DNA of 64,000 bases from Eretmocerus hayati (Eukaryota > Arthropoda > Insecta > Hymenoptera > Aphelinidae). Of this stretch, positions 47,948 to 58,575 are shown piece after piece. The stretch covers positions 114,764,246-114,828,245 of the forward strand of contig CM056742.1 in NCBI GenBank assembly GCA_029851415.1, in the 5' to 3' direction. The notes beneath the pieces were generated by a model, which ran no database searches, was not told the DNA's origin, and saw only the letters and a program-made list of their open reading frames with translations. Within the stretch, counting starts at the first letter, position 1. The number at the start of each line of letters is the position of its first letter. A program made the translations under genes and the position numbers.

Positions 47948-48186
47948 TACCTAAAACAATTTTGGCAAATTCAGAGCTTTAATTTGAGCCCAGGTACGTT
48001 GATCTAGGCTCAATATTCGAAGAGCTGTGGCCTCTGGAAGACGGGCATATTTTAGCGACTTCAAAGTCGATTTTCTCGAAAAGGCAAAATAGGCAAATTC
48101 TGAAATTTTCTATACAATTAGAGAAGTTAGAGTCCTACCAAAAACAATTGTCACATTTTGGTCGCGGTACAGGTTGACGTATGTAC

Positions 48187-48351
48187 GTGAAAGCGATGAG
48201 GTTACCGTGCAAACTGAAAATAACTCGCACAATTGTTCGATACTCTTGCGATTTGGGCTTAAACGACGAATGTCGAACAGGAGTTGGATGATATAAATTA
48301 TTCGACAATTCGTCTGAAACTTCGAATTATCAAAGTTATGACCGCGTCGCC
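48187..48351. mobile_element. TTAA-family MITE, copy E (short)
   Basis: GCGATGAGGTTACCGTGCA at the left and GACCGCGTCGCC plus TTAA (48352-48355) at the right; inner words CTCTTGCGATTTGGGC match copies A and D. Its left end was the target of the 46408-48186 insertion. Confidence 0.6.
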
Positions 48352-48463
48352 TTAAAAATCAAATTGAGTTAATGGGACCCGTTGAACAATAACAAACACG
48401 ATGATTCAGAGCGGACGTTATCGCAGCCCATCGGCAACAAAATCTACGCCAACGTTACAACTC

Positions 48464-48703
48464 AGGTTGTAATGGTCCGAAGCTCTAGTGCGGTGGCGCC
48501 ACGGTCTGTAACGTGAGTTTACGCACACACTCTCTCATCCGTGAGCTCACCGATGACTTTGGGGCCCAAGCATGTGTGAGTGAGACTCACACATGCTTGC
48601 GTCTGTTTGGCGTCCGTGAGCTCACGGACGAGAGAGTGTGTGCGTAAACTCACGCTACAGACCGTGGCGCCACCACACTAGAGCTTCGGACCATTACAAC
48701 CTA
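48464..48703. mobile_element. 240-bp near-perfect hairpin MITE
   Basis: AGGTTGTAATGGTCCGAAGC at the left end is mirrored at the right, with pairing of about 90 bp through GTGAGTTTACGCACACACTC and GTGAGCTCAC. A second small palindrome (CATGTGTGAGTGAGACTCACACATG-like) is at its centre. No clear duplication. Confidence 0.75.
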
Positions 48704-51700
48704 GTAGCGAGAGTGCATGAACTGTTCGTGATAACCGGAAGGTATCCGGATGAAAAATAATCAGGTTTATTAACATTGATGTGAAAACTAGGATTGATTT
48801 GTATGGATTGCAGTTACAGAGGGTGAAAATTTTGACCAAAATATGTGCTGTACGGCCAGATACAATCAGATGAGATTTGTTGTCTCATCAATACGCCCGA
48901 GGAAAATCCATGTAAATCAACCATAGATGAATGAATGTTTATTTCCAGACAAAGGATTCGTCGGTTTTACATAGTCCATACATATAATTACAATTTTTAA
49001 ATAAATCTTCCCATCAAACTAGATTACGGTTCCGTAAGATTGAGGTCAACTATATAGGTAGGAGCGATGAAACTTCAACTTATGAAAAATAGTTGTTTTG
49101 AACATGGTTATACTTATGCGAGTCAAATGTTTTCGCTGAAACCAAAATTCGACCGCCACGCGGGTAATTGAGAGAAATACAATACCGTAAGCCCTGCGTA
49201 TTAATACCTATAGATTTGAGTTTGTTGTCATAGTTAATATACGATTGTATGTAACACATTAGCTTGCCGACCGAACGGAACTCGATTATACCACGTATGT
49301 ACATACAGGTGGGAATAGAATCAAACTTGGCATCGAGCTAATCCGCGTCGAAGGCATCATCGCGGTAATGCAGCGAACACGGCATCAGAAGCAACTCGGA
49401 TGTATAATACGCAAGCTCGTATACGTATATGATTTTCGTGAGTTTACATTGGATTAGGAAATTAGCAGGCGTCGATGGGTGTGACCCGGTGGCACGAGCG
49501 CAACGCTAATCAGCAGCGAGGCTCACGTTACACAGCGAAGCTACACAGCCACCGCAGATCCATGAATGGAAATGAGAGTGGAAAGGTGGAGGATGCAATC
49601 ACAAAGTGGAGATTGAATTCTCGATTGAAGTGCATGGGGCTTAGGGGATCGTATTTAATTCACGAAATCTTGGGCCGTAATGGGAGGGTCGTGAGCCGCG
49701 CCTCGGTTGCCTCTCAATCATCTATATGCAAAAACGCTGATCGCAACAGGCGGATTTGCATCCCGCCTCTGCGTGATGTTCATTCCGGCTCGGCTCTTTC
49801 ACTCTCTCATTCTCTTGACTCGCCGTTCGTTTCCGCGCGCTCCAAGGGTGCCTCATCGCTCGGATACTCACGAGAAGGAGCTGCGAGGACAAAACAATTT
49901 CATCGACCTCGCTCGACGACGAGCCACTCGATTCAACGAGTGTCCGCCTTGGAGAAGTGTATACACAGCTATTGAGGTCGTTGCCTGATGCGATTTACCA
50001 CTACGCTAACAGCGTTCCACCAAACAGTTTTGGAGGTCATTTTTTTATCCAAAGTTGCACACGATTGAAATTCTTCCAATTTTAGAACATGCTTTTTTCG
50101 AGTATTCCGAGTGTTATGCTACGGAACGATTGAAAAAGAGCACTGACTGGTGAGCAGCTCATTTAAGCGAAAGGATTATGATCGCCGAAAGAGACCTTTT
50201 TCACGGAGCACTATGTAGATAGACAAAGTGACCTCGTGCTCCTGGATCCCGATACGCCTGCAGTGGTGTTATTGCCACCGAGACTAGACTGCCACGCCGC
50301 CTGCAGACCAGCCGAAGTACCTCGGTGCAGCCGGCTCATGGGCAAAACGGGCGGACTCGTCCGGTCGCTTTAGCATACGGCAGGATGTGATTACTCGTAA
50401 TATTATCATGCTTGTTTAATTGTGTCATCGAAACTTGTGAAAATTAAAACTAGACGTGGTTCCGAATGCAGTGTGTGGGCAGTTGATGGCCATCGATAGA
50501 GTGATTTTGTGTTGTAGTCGTAAATGTAGTGTCACTCGCCGGGTCCGCCCAGGTTAGCAGAAGACGCGAGCAGCAGCCGCACAGCCAACGATGAGCGCGT
50601 TTTCGTGTCCGAAAAACCTTGTTGTATCTTGACTTTGAATAATCAGATCGACTTGATGAATGAGATGGTCATTGCCAAGTCGATGTTCTTGATCATGCAT
50701 TTCGCAGAACAATCCGGTATTGCCTCCAGTACATCAGAGAAATTCACGAAAAGTGCGTGTTTACGCTCTCGCGTGCCGTGACTTTTTATAGAAAAAAGTA
50801 AGCGACAAAGTTTCAAGAAAGGCTCTTTCCTGCTCATAATCTCATTCGTAGATATGCGAGCTTCCTTGATGTATAATTTGAAAGTTATGCGATAATCAGG
50901 AAAAGCACAAGAAACGGGTTTCTCAATGCTACCGTGTTAGTTTATATGAAAGGGTCCGCCTGATTTTGCCCGGGTAGTGCGCGCGGCGCTCACCATGCGA
51001 GCGACGGTAGAGTCGGCTATCCCCTCCAACCCAAGTCTCGGTGGCAATACGGGTGCAGGCAGGCCCAGGCAATCTGGCTCTAGCGCTCAGTGCGGGGCTC
51101 GAGAACGTCGGGATAAATGTGGCGTGGAGATATGAAATCTAATTCGGGGTCTATATGCGCCTAAAGAGACCTAGAGAGCGCTCGGGACGACGAGACGAGG
51201 TGCGCGCGGGCGAAGAAGAGGATTATGGACACGACGACGACGACGGAGGTATATTGGAAGGGAGCAGATAGAGAGCATCGCTTGTGCTTTACCCCACACA
51301 TCGCTGTCGTCGCAGGCCTTACTAGACGCCGCCGCCGCCGCCGCCGCGAGCGAGGTTGTAGGTAACATCGGTGCAGCCCTCGTACACCCCATCGGAGTAA
51401 GCAGTCAAGGGTTCATATACGTTCACCGCCGCGCCGTCGCGACGATGGGACCTGCTGCAAACCCGATGGGGACGAGCGATGCCTCTGGCTGCAGCTCACG
51501 CTCGTGCAAGCTCGGTCTGCATCGGCCGAGCAGCTTGCATGGCTTCTCGCTTGCGCGGCCCCCTCACATAAAATATATTATTCACCGTACCGCCCACTGC
51601 ACTTGCTCCCGAGCTAGCTATTACCTGAGGCTATGTGCTTGCACCCCTGCACGCGCGTCCTGACCTCGGGACCGATGCACGCTCGTACCCGAGGAAATCT

Positions 51701-53673
51701 TGTGCGAGCTGCGATGACGACTATTGTACTCACCTGGAGCCTTATCACAGAATTTTCAGTCGGTTTGAGTAACCAAAGTTTGATCCGGTTAAATCATTGT
51801 AGGGCGGTCTTCATTCTCTGCTTTTTGAATGAGTAATTGCAAAGGATCCACGATCATTCATCGTCATTTCATGCGAACGAGTAAGTGTGGGAAATTTGTG
51901 GGAAAGGCAAGGAAAGTGCGAACAGTTTTGGTGAAATTTTCATCGAATGGAGTCGGGCCGGTTGTAAAATGAATTTATCTATTCTGCATTCTTGTGGCAC
52001 TTCACTCCTTGAAATCGGAATGAATGTGAAGATGCCATGATTATCTTTGCAATTATCCATCCAGTAAGTGTTCAGGAGCACAATTAAAACATTGAGACTA
52101 CCGTAGAACGTCTCGGCTGTCGACCGAACTTGGCTTAATCAAACTGACTGACAACTCTGCAATAAGGCCCCGGGCGATGATGCATAGCCGAGGTCACGAG
52201 GGTAATCCTGGGTCTGTACCGTGGCAGCGTATAATCGTCGAGAGCACTGAATGCCCGACTCACCACTCACCGTCGAGGGATTTTTGATCTCCAAAATTCA
52301 ACTATTCAAACTTACTAGTGCACTTGCGCTGACCATGCCGGGGACCCCGGGATCAAAGTTTGTTAATTTCATCGATACAAAATGCATTGGCAGTTATATT
52401 TTGGAGGTCAAAAGCCCCTCGATGCTGAGTATGCGCTTGACGATCACGCTACCACGGTACGGGTCCAGTCATACGGAAACGTCTAACCGCCCGCAACATC
52501 GCAACCCCACAACCCGGATATCGCAAAGCCGCTTCAGGAATGCGAGAATGCGGGGTTTTATAATTTTAATGAAAATGAGCTTCTGAGTGTCCCAGCAGTG
52601 CCGACCAGGTCGCTTACTATTGTCCGTACACCAAGAGGTCACTACTCGTGCATTGAACTCGCTGAAATACATGAACAATTACACATGCAGCTGATGAGTC
52701 TGAGCTGCATCCACAGCACACGCAGAGCAGACGACAACAAAACTGCTTCATGGCAGAGCTTGGCAGCGATAGTAGGCCACCGGCTACCCACACACCAGTG
52801 TTTAGGTGTGTGGGCCTGGGATATAAATTATAACTGCAGAGTGTGTGGGCGATGGAGACGAGTTAGACGAGGCACCAGAGGGTGCAGACATGAGCCTCAG
52901 TTAGGTGTGTTACTCACGAGAATATTGACGCAGGCGATCTGCTCAATTCGAGATTTCCCACGACCGTAGCGCACCTAGCGGATTATGTGCCCAAGCTCTT
53001 GGACTCCTATCAGCTGTTAATGCGTTAAGTACACCTATATCGATTTTCATATATATAGATTGGCAGTCTAAGAGCTTCGCGCTTTGACCACTCGCACGCT
53101 TTTACACGTAAAAGTTGGCTCTTGAGTCGGCTGACATGTCGAATTTTCGCTGCTTCCGCGCTATAAACGACTGTGGAATGCACCGCGTTCTCTCATCTCC
53201 GTTCTCTCTTCTCCTCATTCCGGGTGCAGTGTATTATAATGTGCGACACACGAGAGGCGGGTATAGGCAGCTCTGGTGCAGATCCTGCGGTTAATCAACG
53301 GATCCTCTTACGCGCTCCGCGAAGCATAGCAGAGGTAGCAGTGTAGTGCGTTTATGTAACGATGACACCTGCACAGCTGCCACCGCCGCACATGCCAAAA
53401 AAGTGTATTAGAGCGCCGCGATCTCGAGCCCATCTTGGCACCATCAGCTCGTCTTGTATCAAGGCCGGTTACATACCGCAGCTCCCGGTCATGTGCTCGG
53501 CGTTGCCGCTTTGCCGGACGAAACGAGGCGATCGCTCGAAGTCGAATCGAGCGTCACCTCTGCATCTGTTGAGAGTTTTATGGGTAAAATGAATATATGT
53601 GATTCGTGTGTATGGGACGGCCGGTAGAATTTGAATCGAAGAGCAAAAGCGCGTGAATTTTATCTACGGTTAA
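48704..53673. other. No gene seen; simple repeats
   Basis: Single-copy DNA with CG-rich patches. Trinucleotide runs GAC at 51229-51245 and GCC at 51328-51347. A 166-codon frame at 49475-49975 and a 111-codon frame at 52251-52586 have no recognisable domains. Such CG-rich, ORF-poor DNA could be regulatory or 5' non-coding sequence of a gene outside the window, but nothing proves it. Confidence 0.4.
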
Positions 53674-54053
53674 GGCGATACGGTCACCGCGCACCGTGCA
53701 CGCTGGAAGTTATTCGCACTTTTATCAAATTTGCTTGCGATTTGGGTGAAACAACGAGAAGACCCGCGTTTATTATCATCTAACTCGACTTCGTCTTCTC
53801 ATCGTTTGGCTAAAATCGCAAGAGAACTGGAGAAAAGTGCGAATAACTTCGGCGCGGGTACCTCTAACCTATAATATAGGCACATTGTAATTCGCACTTT
53901 TATCCGATTCTCTTGCGATTTGGGCGAAACGATGAGAAGACGAACTCGAGTTAGGTGTGAATAAAGGCGGGTCTCCTCGTCGTTTCACCCAAATCGCAAG
54001 CAAATTTGATAAAAGTGCGAATAACTTTCAGCGTGCACGGTGACCGCAGCGCC
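53674..54053. mobile_element. TTAA-flanked double-hairpin MITE, copy D
   Basis: A 380-bp element flanked by TTAA at 53670-53673 and 54054-54057. Same ends (GGCGATACGGTCACCGCGCA; GCACGGTGACCGCAGCGCC) and same two inner hairpins as copy A. This is the other complete copy of the family. Confidence 0.8.
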
Positions 54054-54057
54054 TTAA

Positions 54058-55056
54058 ATCTGATTTGTGAGGGTCAGTCGCGAAATTGTATGTGTGAGAG
54101 CGGCGTGGGCTATACAAGTGCGGATGTTTTCTTTTACGGGGAGTATTAGTCGAAGCATCAGTTCGACATGAACACATATAGCGCGTTGATTGACACGGGC
54201 ATTTGCCCTCAAATTATGTGTGTAATGACGGCCGTGGTGTAATGTGAATCCAGTCCGTGTATTATCTTGAAGTGAATTCACACAGTGACTCTTTCATCCA
54301 AATGGAGTCCCAACGAACGAGTATATCACTCAACGTGAATTTTACACAGTGACTTGATAATCAAAAATTGGATCGCGCCATCGGAACCGTTTCATGAGCG
54401 CTGGTCATTCATGTTGTTGGACTGAGCGTGGCGAGAACATTGTTTCAGAACGCTCGACTCGGGAAGGACGGCTAGAGCAAGCAGGGTGGTGGCGACCACT
54501 CGCATTGGGAGCGAGAGCGTATGCAATGCCTCACATGCAAAGTGCAGCCATCACGAGTTTCCTCGAGGTGAAGCGGCCGAGGGGTTTCGAAAACGGATAA
54601 ATTGATCATGTTACAACTTTGTACGAGCTCGTGGACAGAACTGATTTCGAGTTTCGGGCGAGCATCCGAGAGATAATACCGGACCCCACTGAATGCGATA
54701 AACCGCAACCGGGAGTTAGTTTAACATTTTCATCGCGAGCTTTGGAAGCATCAATTAAAGGTAATCGAATGTACGAGCCAATATGGGAGTGCCCTTTGAA
54801 TTGTTTCTAGAGGAAAATCTGACAAGAAATAATAGTCCTTATTTGCATGTGACGAGGAAACTGAAAAAAACATCGCCTCGTATGGAACATGAAAATTCTA
54901 GAACGCTTTGATAGATTTTTTTTGAATTGTTTGAGGTGTATTTTGAAGAGTCTAATGGTGGTACTTTTCGGGTTACGACTTATTCCCGCCAACTTTTCAT
55001 TTTTTACGAGAAAAACAAGTCTCATGAATGATTTGTTCTTTCCCCATCGGGCTCAC
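54058..55056. other. No gene seen
   Basis: Non-coding DNA; only short frames. GTGAATTCACACAGTGACT-type words occur twice near 54275-54355. Confidence 0.4.
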
Positions 55057-55060
55057 TTAA

Positions 55061-55207
55061 CACCTTCACTGCGATGGGCCCCACCGGTGGGGCCCACGCG
55101 TCCAACTCTGTGTGTGACGGTGATCGAAATCCCATTAAATGGGCCCCACCGGTGGGGCCCATCGCACACAGGACCCGATCGCGATTTTTGCTGTCGCAGT
55201 GAACATG
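55061..55207. mobile_element. 147-bp TTAA-flanked palindromic MITE
   Basis: TTAA at 55057-55060 and 55208-55211. Inverted ends CACCTTCACTGCGA and TCGCAGTGAACATG. Inside, the palindrome GGGCCCCACCGGTGGGGCCC occurs twice, near 55077-55096 and 55141-55160. piggyBac-type mobilisation is plausible. Confidence 0.7.
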
Positions 55208-55211
55208 TTAA

Positions 55212-57385
55212 TTTACATGTCTTTTGAGACACTACCTAATTCTGATTAAATTCCATCATCAGGGCCTTGAAGACTAGCATAAAGAAGGGTAGAAAGAAGC
55301 TAGAATAAAATGTAACGAAATCGAAAGTCCGTATTATTGAATCGACTCAGCACCTCGAGAGACCCCTACATCGAACGCTTCATATTTCTCGAAGTAGAAA
55401 AAAAGTGAAAACAATTTTTGAGATATAAAATAATGACAAATCATTAAAAAGAAAAATTGAAAATCAGATGATATTGTCCGGAGAATGCTCACAATGTAGC
55501 ATTCGTATCTACACATGCCACCAAGTATGTGCGCAAAATTTCAGAGGTATCGATGGAATCAGTGAGGAGTTTTGCTCTACCATAGAAAACAATATACACA
55601 CACGCGGTCAGAGGGCTCAAAAGATGGAGTCGTGGTAATTTTTTGAGGGGTTGATAATAAAAGCTGTGACCTACAGTCGATATATCTCGGAAAAACGAAG
55701 AGGGCTGTACCAAATTTATGTATCTAAAAGCTTTCTTGGTGGCGGAAAATCTTTTTTCAGGAAAAATTCGACGAAAAATCTACCCACCGAATGGAAGCTT
55801 TCTCTTTGAGAAAACAATACGCAATGCTCTTTGCAAAATGTTCTAAGCGGAGTAACTACTTGTGTAATATGTGCTCTGCTTGAGCGAGTGTTGTACTGAC
55901 CATGTGGTATTTTCATAGTGTTTTTTGAATTCACAGCCTGATAAGGTCAACAAAACAAGTTGACGAAACGTTGCTAATGCATGCATTTGCAAAAATCATA
56001 CGATAATACAATATTTTGCTTGACCTTCCTAGTCTTGCTGGATAGATTTAAGATCCAAAATTATTTACAAAATTACCTTCATCTACTGGCTGTATGTACA
56101 TGAGAAGAAGATTGTGTACCTGCGTAGTGGATAGAAAACTATTCTCTTACACTATGTACAGTACATTATTAGATCACAATTTTGATGAAGCTCGCTACCA
56201 TCATGAATCTAGTTGAAGATGCGTCGAATATTCACATGGTGTATTTTAATAAATGTGCGCAGTCCACGCCACTCCTCTGTCCGAACTCCAGACTACTCCA
56301 GAGTCCCTCGGGGATGAAGATGGATGACACTTACTTCAGGAGTCAAAAAAAGATTCACGTCCACCCCTGCACAATATTCAATTCGTTAACGGATGAAGAC
56401 AAAGTATTTAGCCGAGATTAACCCACGAACCCCAGTCAAAAAAGCGAGAATTTGTTATATCTTCTAGCAGCTAATACATCCAGCTTGTGAACTATCAAAT
56501 CTCAAAGAAATCCCAAAGAGACGAGAGTATAGATGTTATAACGCCTATGTTGAACTAAAGCCCAGGAAAAACCATGGAATTACTGATTGCTTCATTTAAT
56601 CTTTAACATTGGGATAGAAGAGCGTCGTAATATTACCAGGATAAATTGCATTAGAGGAATGCACAATTTTTCAACAAGTCTCATACAATGTGAACTGAGA
56701 TTTTCGTACGATCTGTGGAAAAAGATTCTCGTCAAGATGAGGTGAAAATAGCGCCCCGTGTACGGGTGATACTATTCTCATACGGACTGCAACTTGAACC
56801 AGGGTACATAACTGTGATACGTACGAGCTCAATGTTTCATAGCTTAATAACTTGCAAAGATTCAAAGGTCACAAGAAAAAGAATGGCTATATACCATATT
56901 AGGCTACTATTACAACTAGAAAGTGACAAATTGTCGAATTGCGTTATAGCTATTGCCCGCGCGAGTTTGCGGGAAATGAACTATTCTCATTCTTCCTCTA
57001 TAATTACCGTTTGTTATTCTTAGCATCTAACTAGGGTGTAAGTCTCACCATACGCTTCTTCAATACTCGCCAAGAAGAGGGAGAAGGCAATGGATAGGGC
57101 ATTGACTCAAAGTATCTCATCGTACTAGAGTTATTTCAGTCTTCCTCGACGATCGATCGTTCCAATTGCGAACAAATTTGCTTCACTGCATACTTGAGTA
57201 ACTTGCGGCCATGCTCATTATCTCCGCAGAGTAGTTGCGATTCATTCCGAGGATTTTATGATGATGGAGAAAAGCCCCCGGTCAATTTGGTACCTTTGTC
57301 AAATAAATTCAGGCAGTCCTGCAAAAGTGCCCTACATAAGAATCCAGTTGGGACAACGCGCTGCAAGTATGCTGTTGCTCATGAA
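55212..57385. other. No gene seen except a ribozyme-like motif
   Basis: A-T-rich single-copy DNA; only short frames. The motif at 55938-55969 is listed separately. Confidence 0.4.
55938..55990 (+). ncRNA. Hammerhead-like motif, probably inactive
   Basis: CTGATAAG, stem GTCAAC / GTTGAC around AAAACAA, then GAAACG and a short TGCTAATGCATGCATTTGCA near-palindrome. The arrangement matches the motif at 18520-18576, including an extra G before the stem. Hammerhead cores need G at the sixth position of CUGANGA; here it is A, so cleavage is unlikely. Confidence 0.3.
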
Positions 57386-57399
57386 TTAATTCAGTTTTC
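57386..57399. repeat. 14-bp direct repeat flanking the tandem array, left
   Basis: TTAATTCAGTTTTC, identical to 58562-58575. It behaves like a target-site duplication for the 57400-58561 block. Confidence 0.6.
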
Positions 57400-57651
57400 A
57401 TTGCATTGATCGAGATTGGAGTAAAATCCATTCTCGATTGATGCCTAAAAGTTCAGCAGTATCGGCTGACTTTAACTTGCAAAGACTGATCAAATATATC
57501 TCCATAACTTGAAATTCCCGCGAGTGATAGTCACGATATCCGATCATATCGATCCAGTGTCAAAATTAATTACACATATCTCCAGCAGAAGGCCGAAAAA
57601 CTTCCAAAGTAAAAATGTTGAGAAGTCAAATGGAAATAGCGGGTTAAAATG

Positions 57652-57696
57652 ACCTTTCTCGCAAGCGCTTAACGAAGATGAACTTTCGTATATAAG
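57652..57696 (+). promoter_or_regulatory. PSE-like block plus TATA box, unit 1
   Basis: CCTTTCTCGCAAGCGCTTAA (from 57653) resembles an insect snRNA proximal sequence element in form, and TATATAAG follows at 57689-57696. A PSE plus TATA is the layout of insect Pol III-transcribed snRNA genes such as U6. PSE identity is inference. Confidence 0.4.
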
Positions 57697-57715
57697 GGCG
57701 TTCAAACCATCGAAC

Positions 57716-57836
57716 ACTTGGCCACTTGAGCCGCGTGACAGTGGTAAACTCTCATTGCTCTTCCACCACTTTGAAAAGCCCGAGCAATGAGAGAAGGGCG
57801 AAACACGCACAATATCAGCGTAGAATCCAAATTTTT
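57716..57836 (+). ncRNA. Candidate small RNA gene, unit 1
   Basis: The start is estimated about 27 nt after the first T of the TATA box; the end is the T5 run at 57832-57836, giving about 120 nt. The centre folds into a hairpin from GCGTG (57733) to CACGC (57808). It has a perfect 12-bp stem CTCTCATTGCTC (57749-57760) with GAGCAATGAGAG (57782-57793) and an internal loop below it. It matches none of U1, U2, U4, U5, U6, U6atac, U12 or 5S in sequence as I know them. It could be a Pol III RNA, a microRNA precursor or an unused repeat. Confidence 0.4.
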
Positions 57837-58179
57837 CATAAAGTTTCTCATTTCTCATCTTTACTTTTCATTCCTTTCCATCAAAATCCTTTAGATGCAT
57901 CCTCGCAACCCATACGAGGCTCTAAAGGTGCATTGATCGAGAGTGGAGAAAAATCCATTCGCGATTGATGCTAAAAATTCAGCAAAATTTGCTGACTTTA
58001 ACTCGCAAAGACCGATAATATTACATCTTCATAATTTGAAATTCCCGCGAGTGATAAATACGATATCCGATCATATCGATCGAGTGTCAAAATTAATTAC
58101 ATATATCTCCGGCAGAAGGCCGAAGAGCTGCCAAAGTAAAAATGCTGAGAAATCAAATGGAAATAGCGGGTTAAATTGA

Positions 58180-58223
58180 CCTTTCTCGCAAGCGCATAAC
58201 GAAGATGAACTTTCGTATATAAG
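58180..58223 (+). promoter_or_regulatory. PSE-like block plus TATA box, unit 2
   Basis: The CCTTTCTCGCAAGCGCATAA block is kept with one change from unit 1. TATATAAG lies at 58216-58223, at the same spacing. Confidence 0.4.
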
Positions 58224-58242
58224 GGCGTTCAAACCATCGAAC

Positions 58243-58364
58243 ATTCGGCCATTTGAGCCGCGTGTCAGTGGTAAACTCTCATTGCTCTTCCACCACTTTG
58301 AAAAGCCCGAGCAATGAGAGAAGGGCGAAACACGCATAACATCAGCGTAGAATCCAAATTTTTT
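58243..58364 (+). ncRNA. Candidate small RNA gene, unit 2
   Basis: Same layout as unit 1: hairpin 58260-58335 with the identical 12-bp stem (58276-58287 with 58309-58320) and a T6 run at 58359-58364. Differences from unit 1 fall outside the stem: three in the 5' part, one at the base of the hairpin, and about three between hairpin and T-run. Confidence 0.4.
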
Positions 58365-58561
58365 CATAAAGTTTCTCATTTCTCATCTTTACTTTTCATT
58401 CCTTTCCATCAAAATCCTTTAGATGCATCCTCGCAACCATCCGAGGCTCTAAAGGTGCATTGATCGAGAGTGGAGTAAAATCCATCCTCGGCTGATGCCT
58501 AAAAGTTCAGCAATCAGCTGACTTTAACTCGCAAAGGCCGATCAAATATATCTCCATAATT

Positions 58562-58575
58562 TTAATTCAGTTTTC
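58562..58575. repeat. 14-bp direct repeat flanking the tandem array, right
   Basis: TTAATTCAGTTTTC, identical to 57386-57399. Confidence 0.6.

Larger units (their letters stand above)
46408..48186. mobile_element. Long-TIR element carrying a Tigger insertion
   Basis: Without the insert it is about 0.9 kb with terminal repeats of about 320 bp (left 46408-46734; right 46990-47074 continuing 47948-48186) and a loop of about 255 bp. The tip is TACGTCAACCTGTACC. GTGAAAGCGAT flanks it at 46397-46407 and 48187-48197, an exact 11-bp duplication, which resembles Mutator-like elements. The target is the end of a TTAA MITE. Confidence 0.8.
57400..58561 (+). repeat. Tandem array of a ~530-bp unit, 2.2 copies
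   Basis: Equivalent points (TGCATTGATCGAGA) lie at about 57402, 57929 and 58459; the third copy is cut after about 105 bp. The two full units are roughly 88 percent alike in their first half and clearly more alike from the TATA box through the T-run. Each unit has an upstream TTTCTCGCAAGCGC block, a TATA box, a hairpin and a T-run. A minus-strand frame of 102-104 codons is open in both units but has no recognisable domain. Confidence 0.85.

Noticed and set aside
49475..49975. 166-codon Ser/Arg-rich frame
   Set aside because: No recognisable domain, and it overlaps another open frame; composition alone explains it.
52680..52720. Possible third hammerhead core at CAGCTGATGAGTC
   Set aside because: No GAAAC follows at the required distance and no stem II can be drawn.
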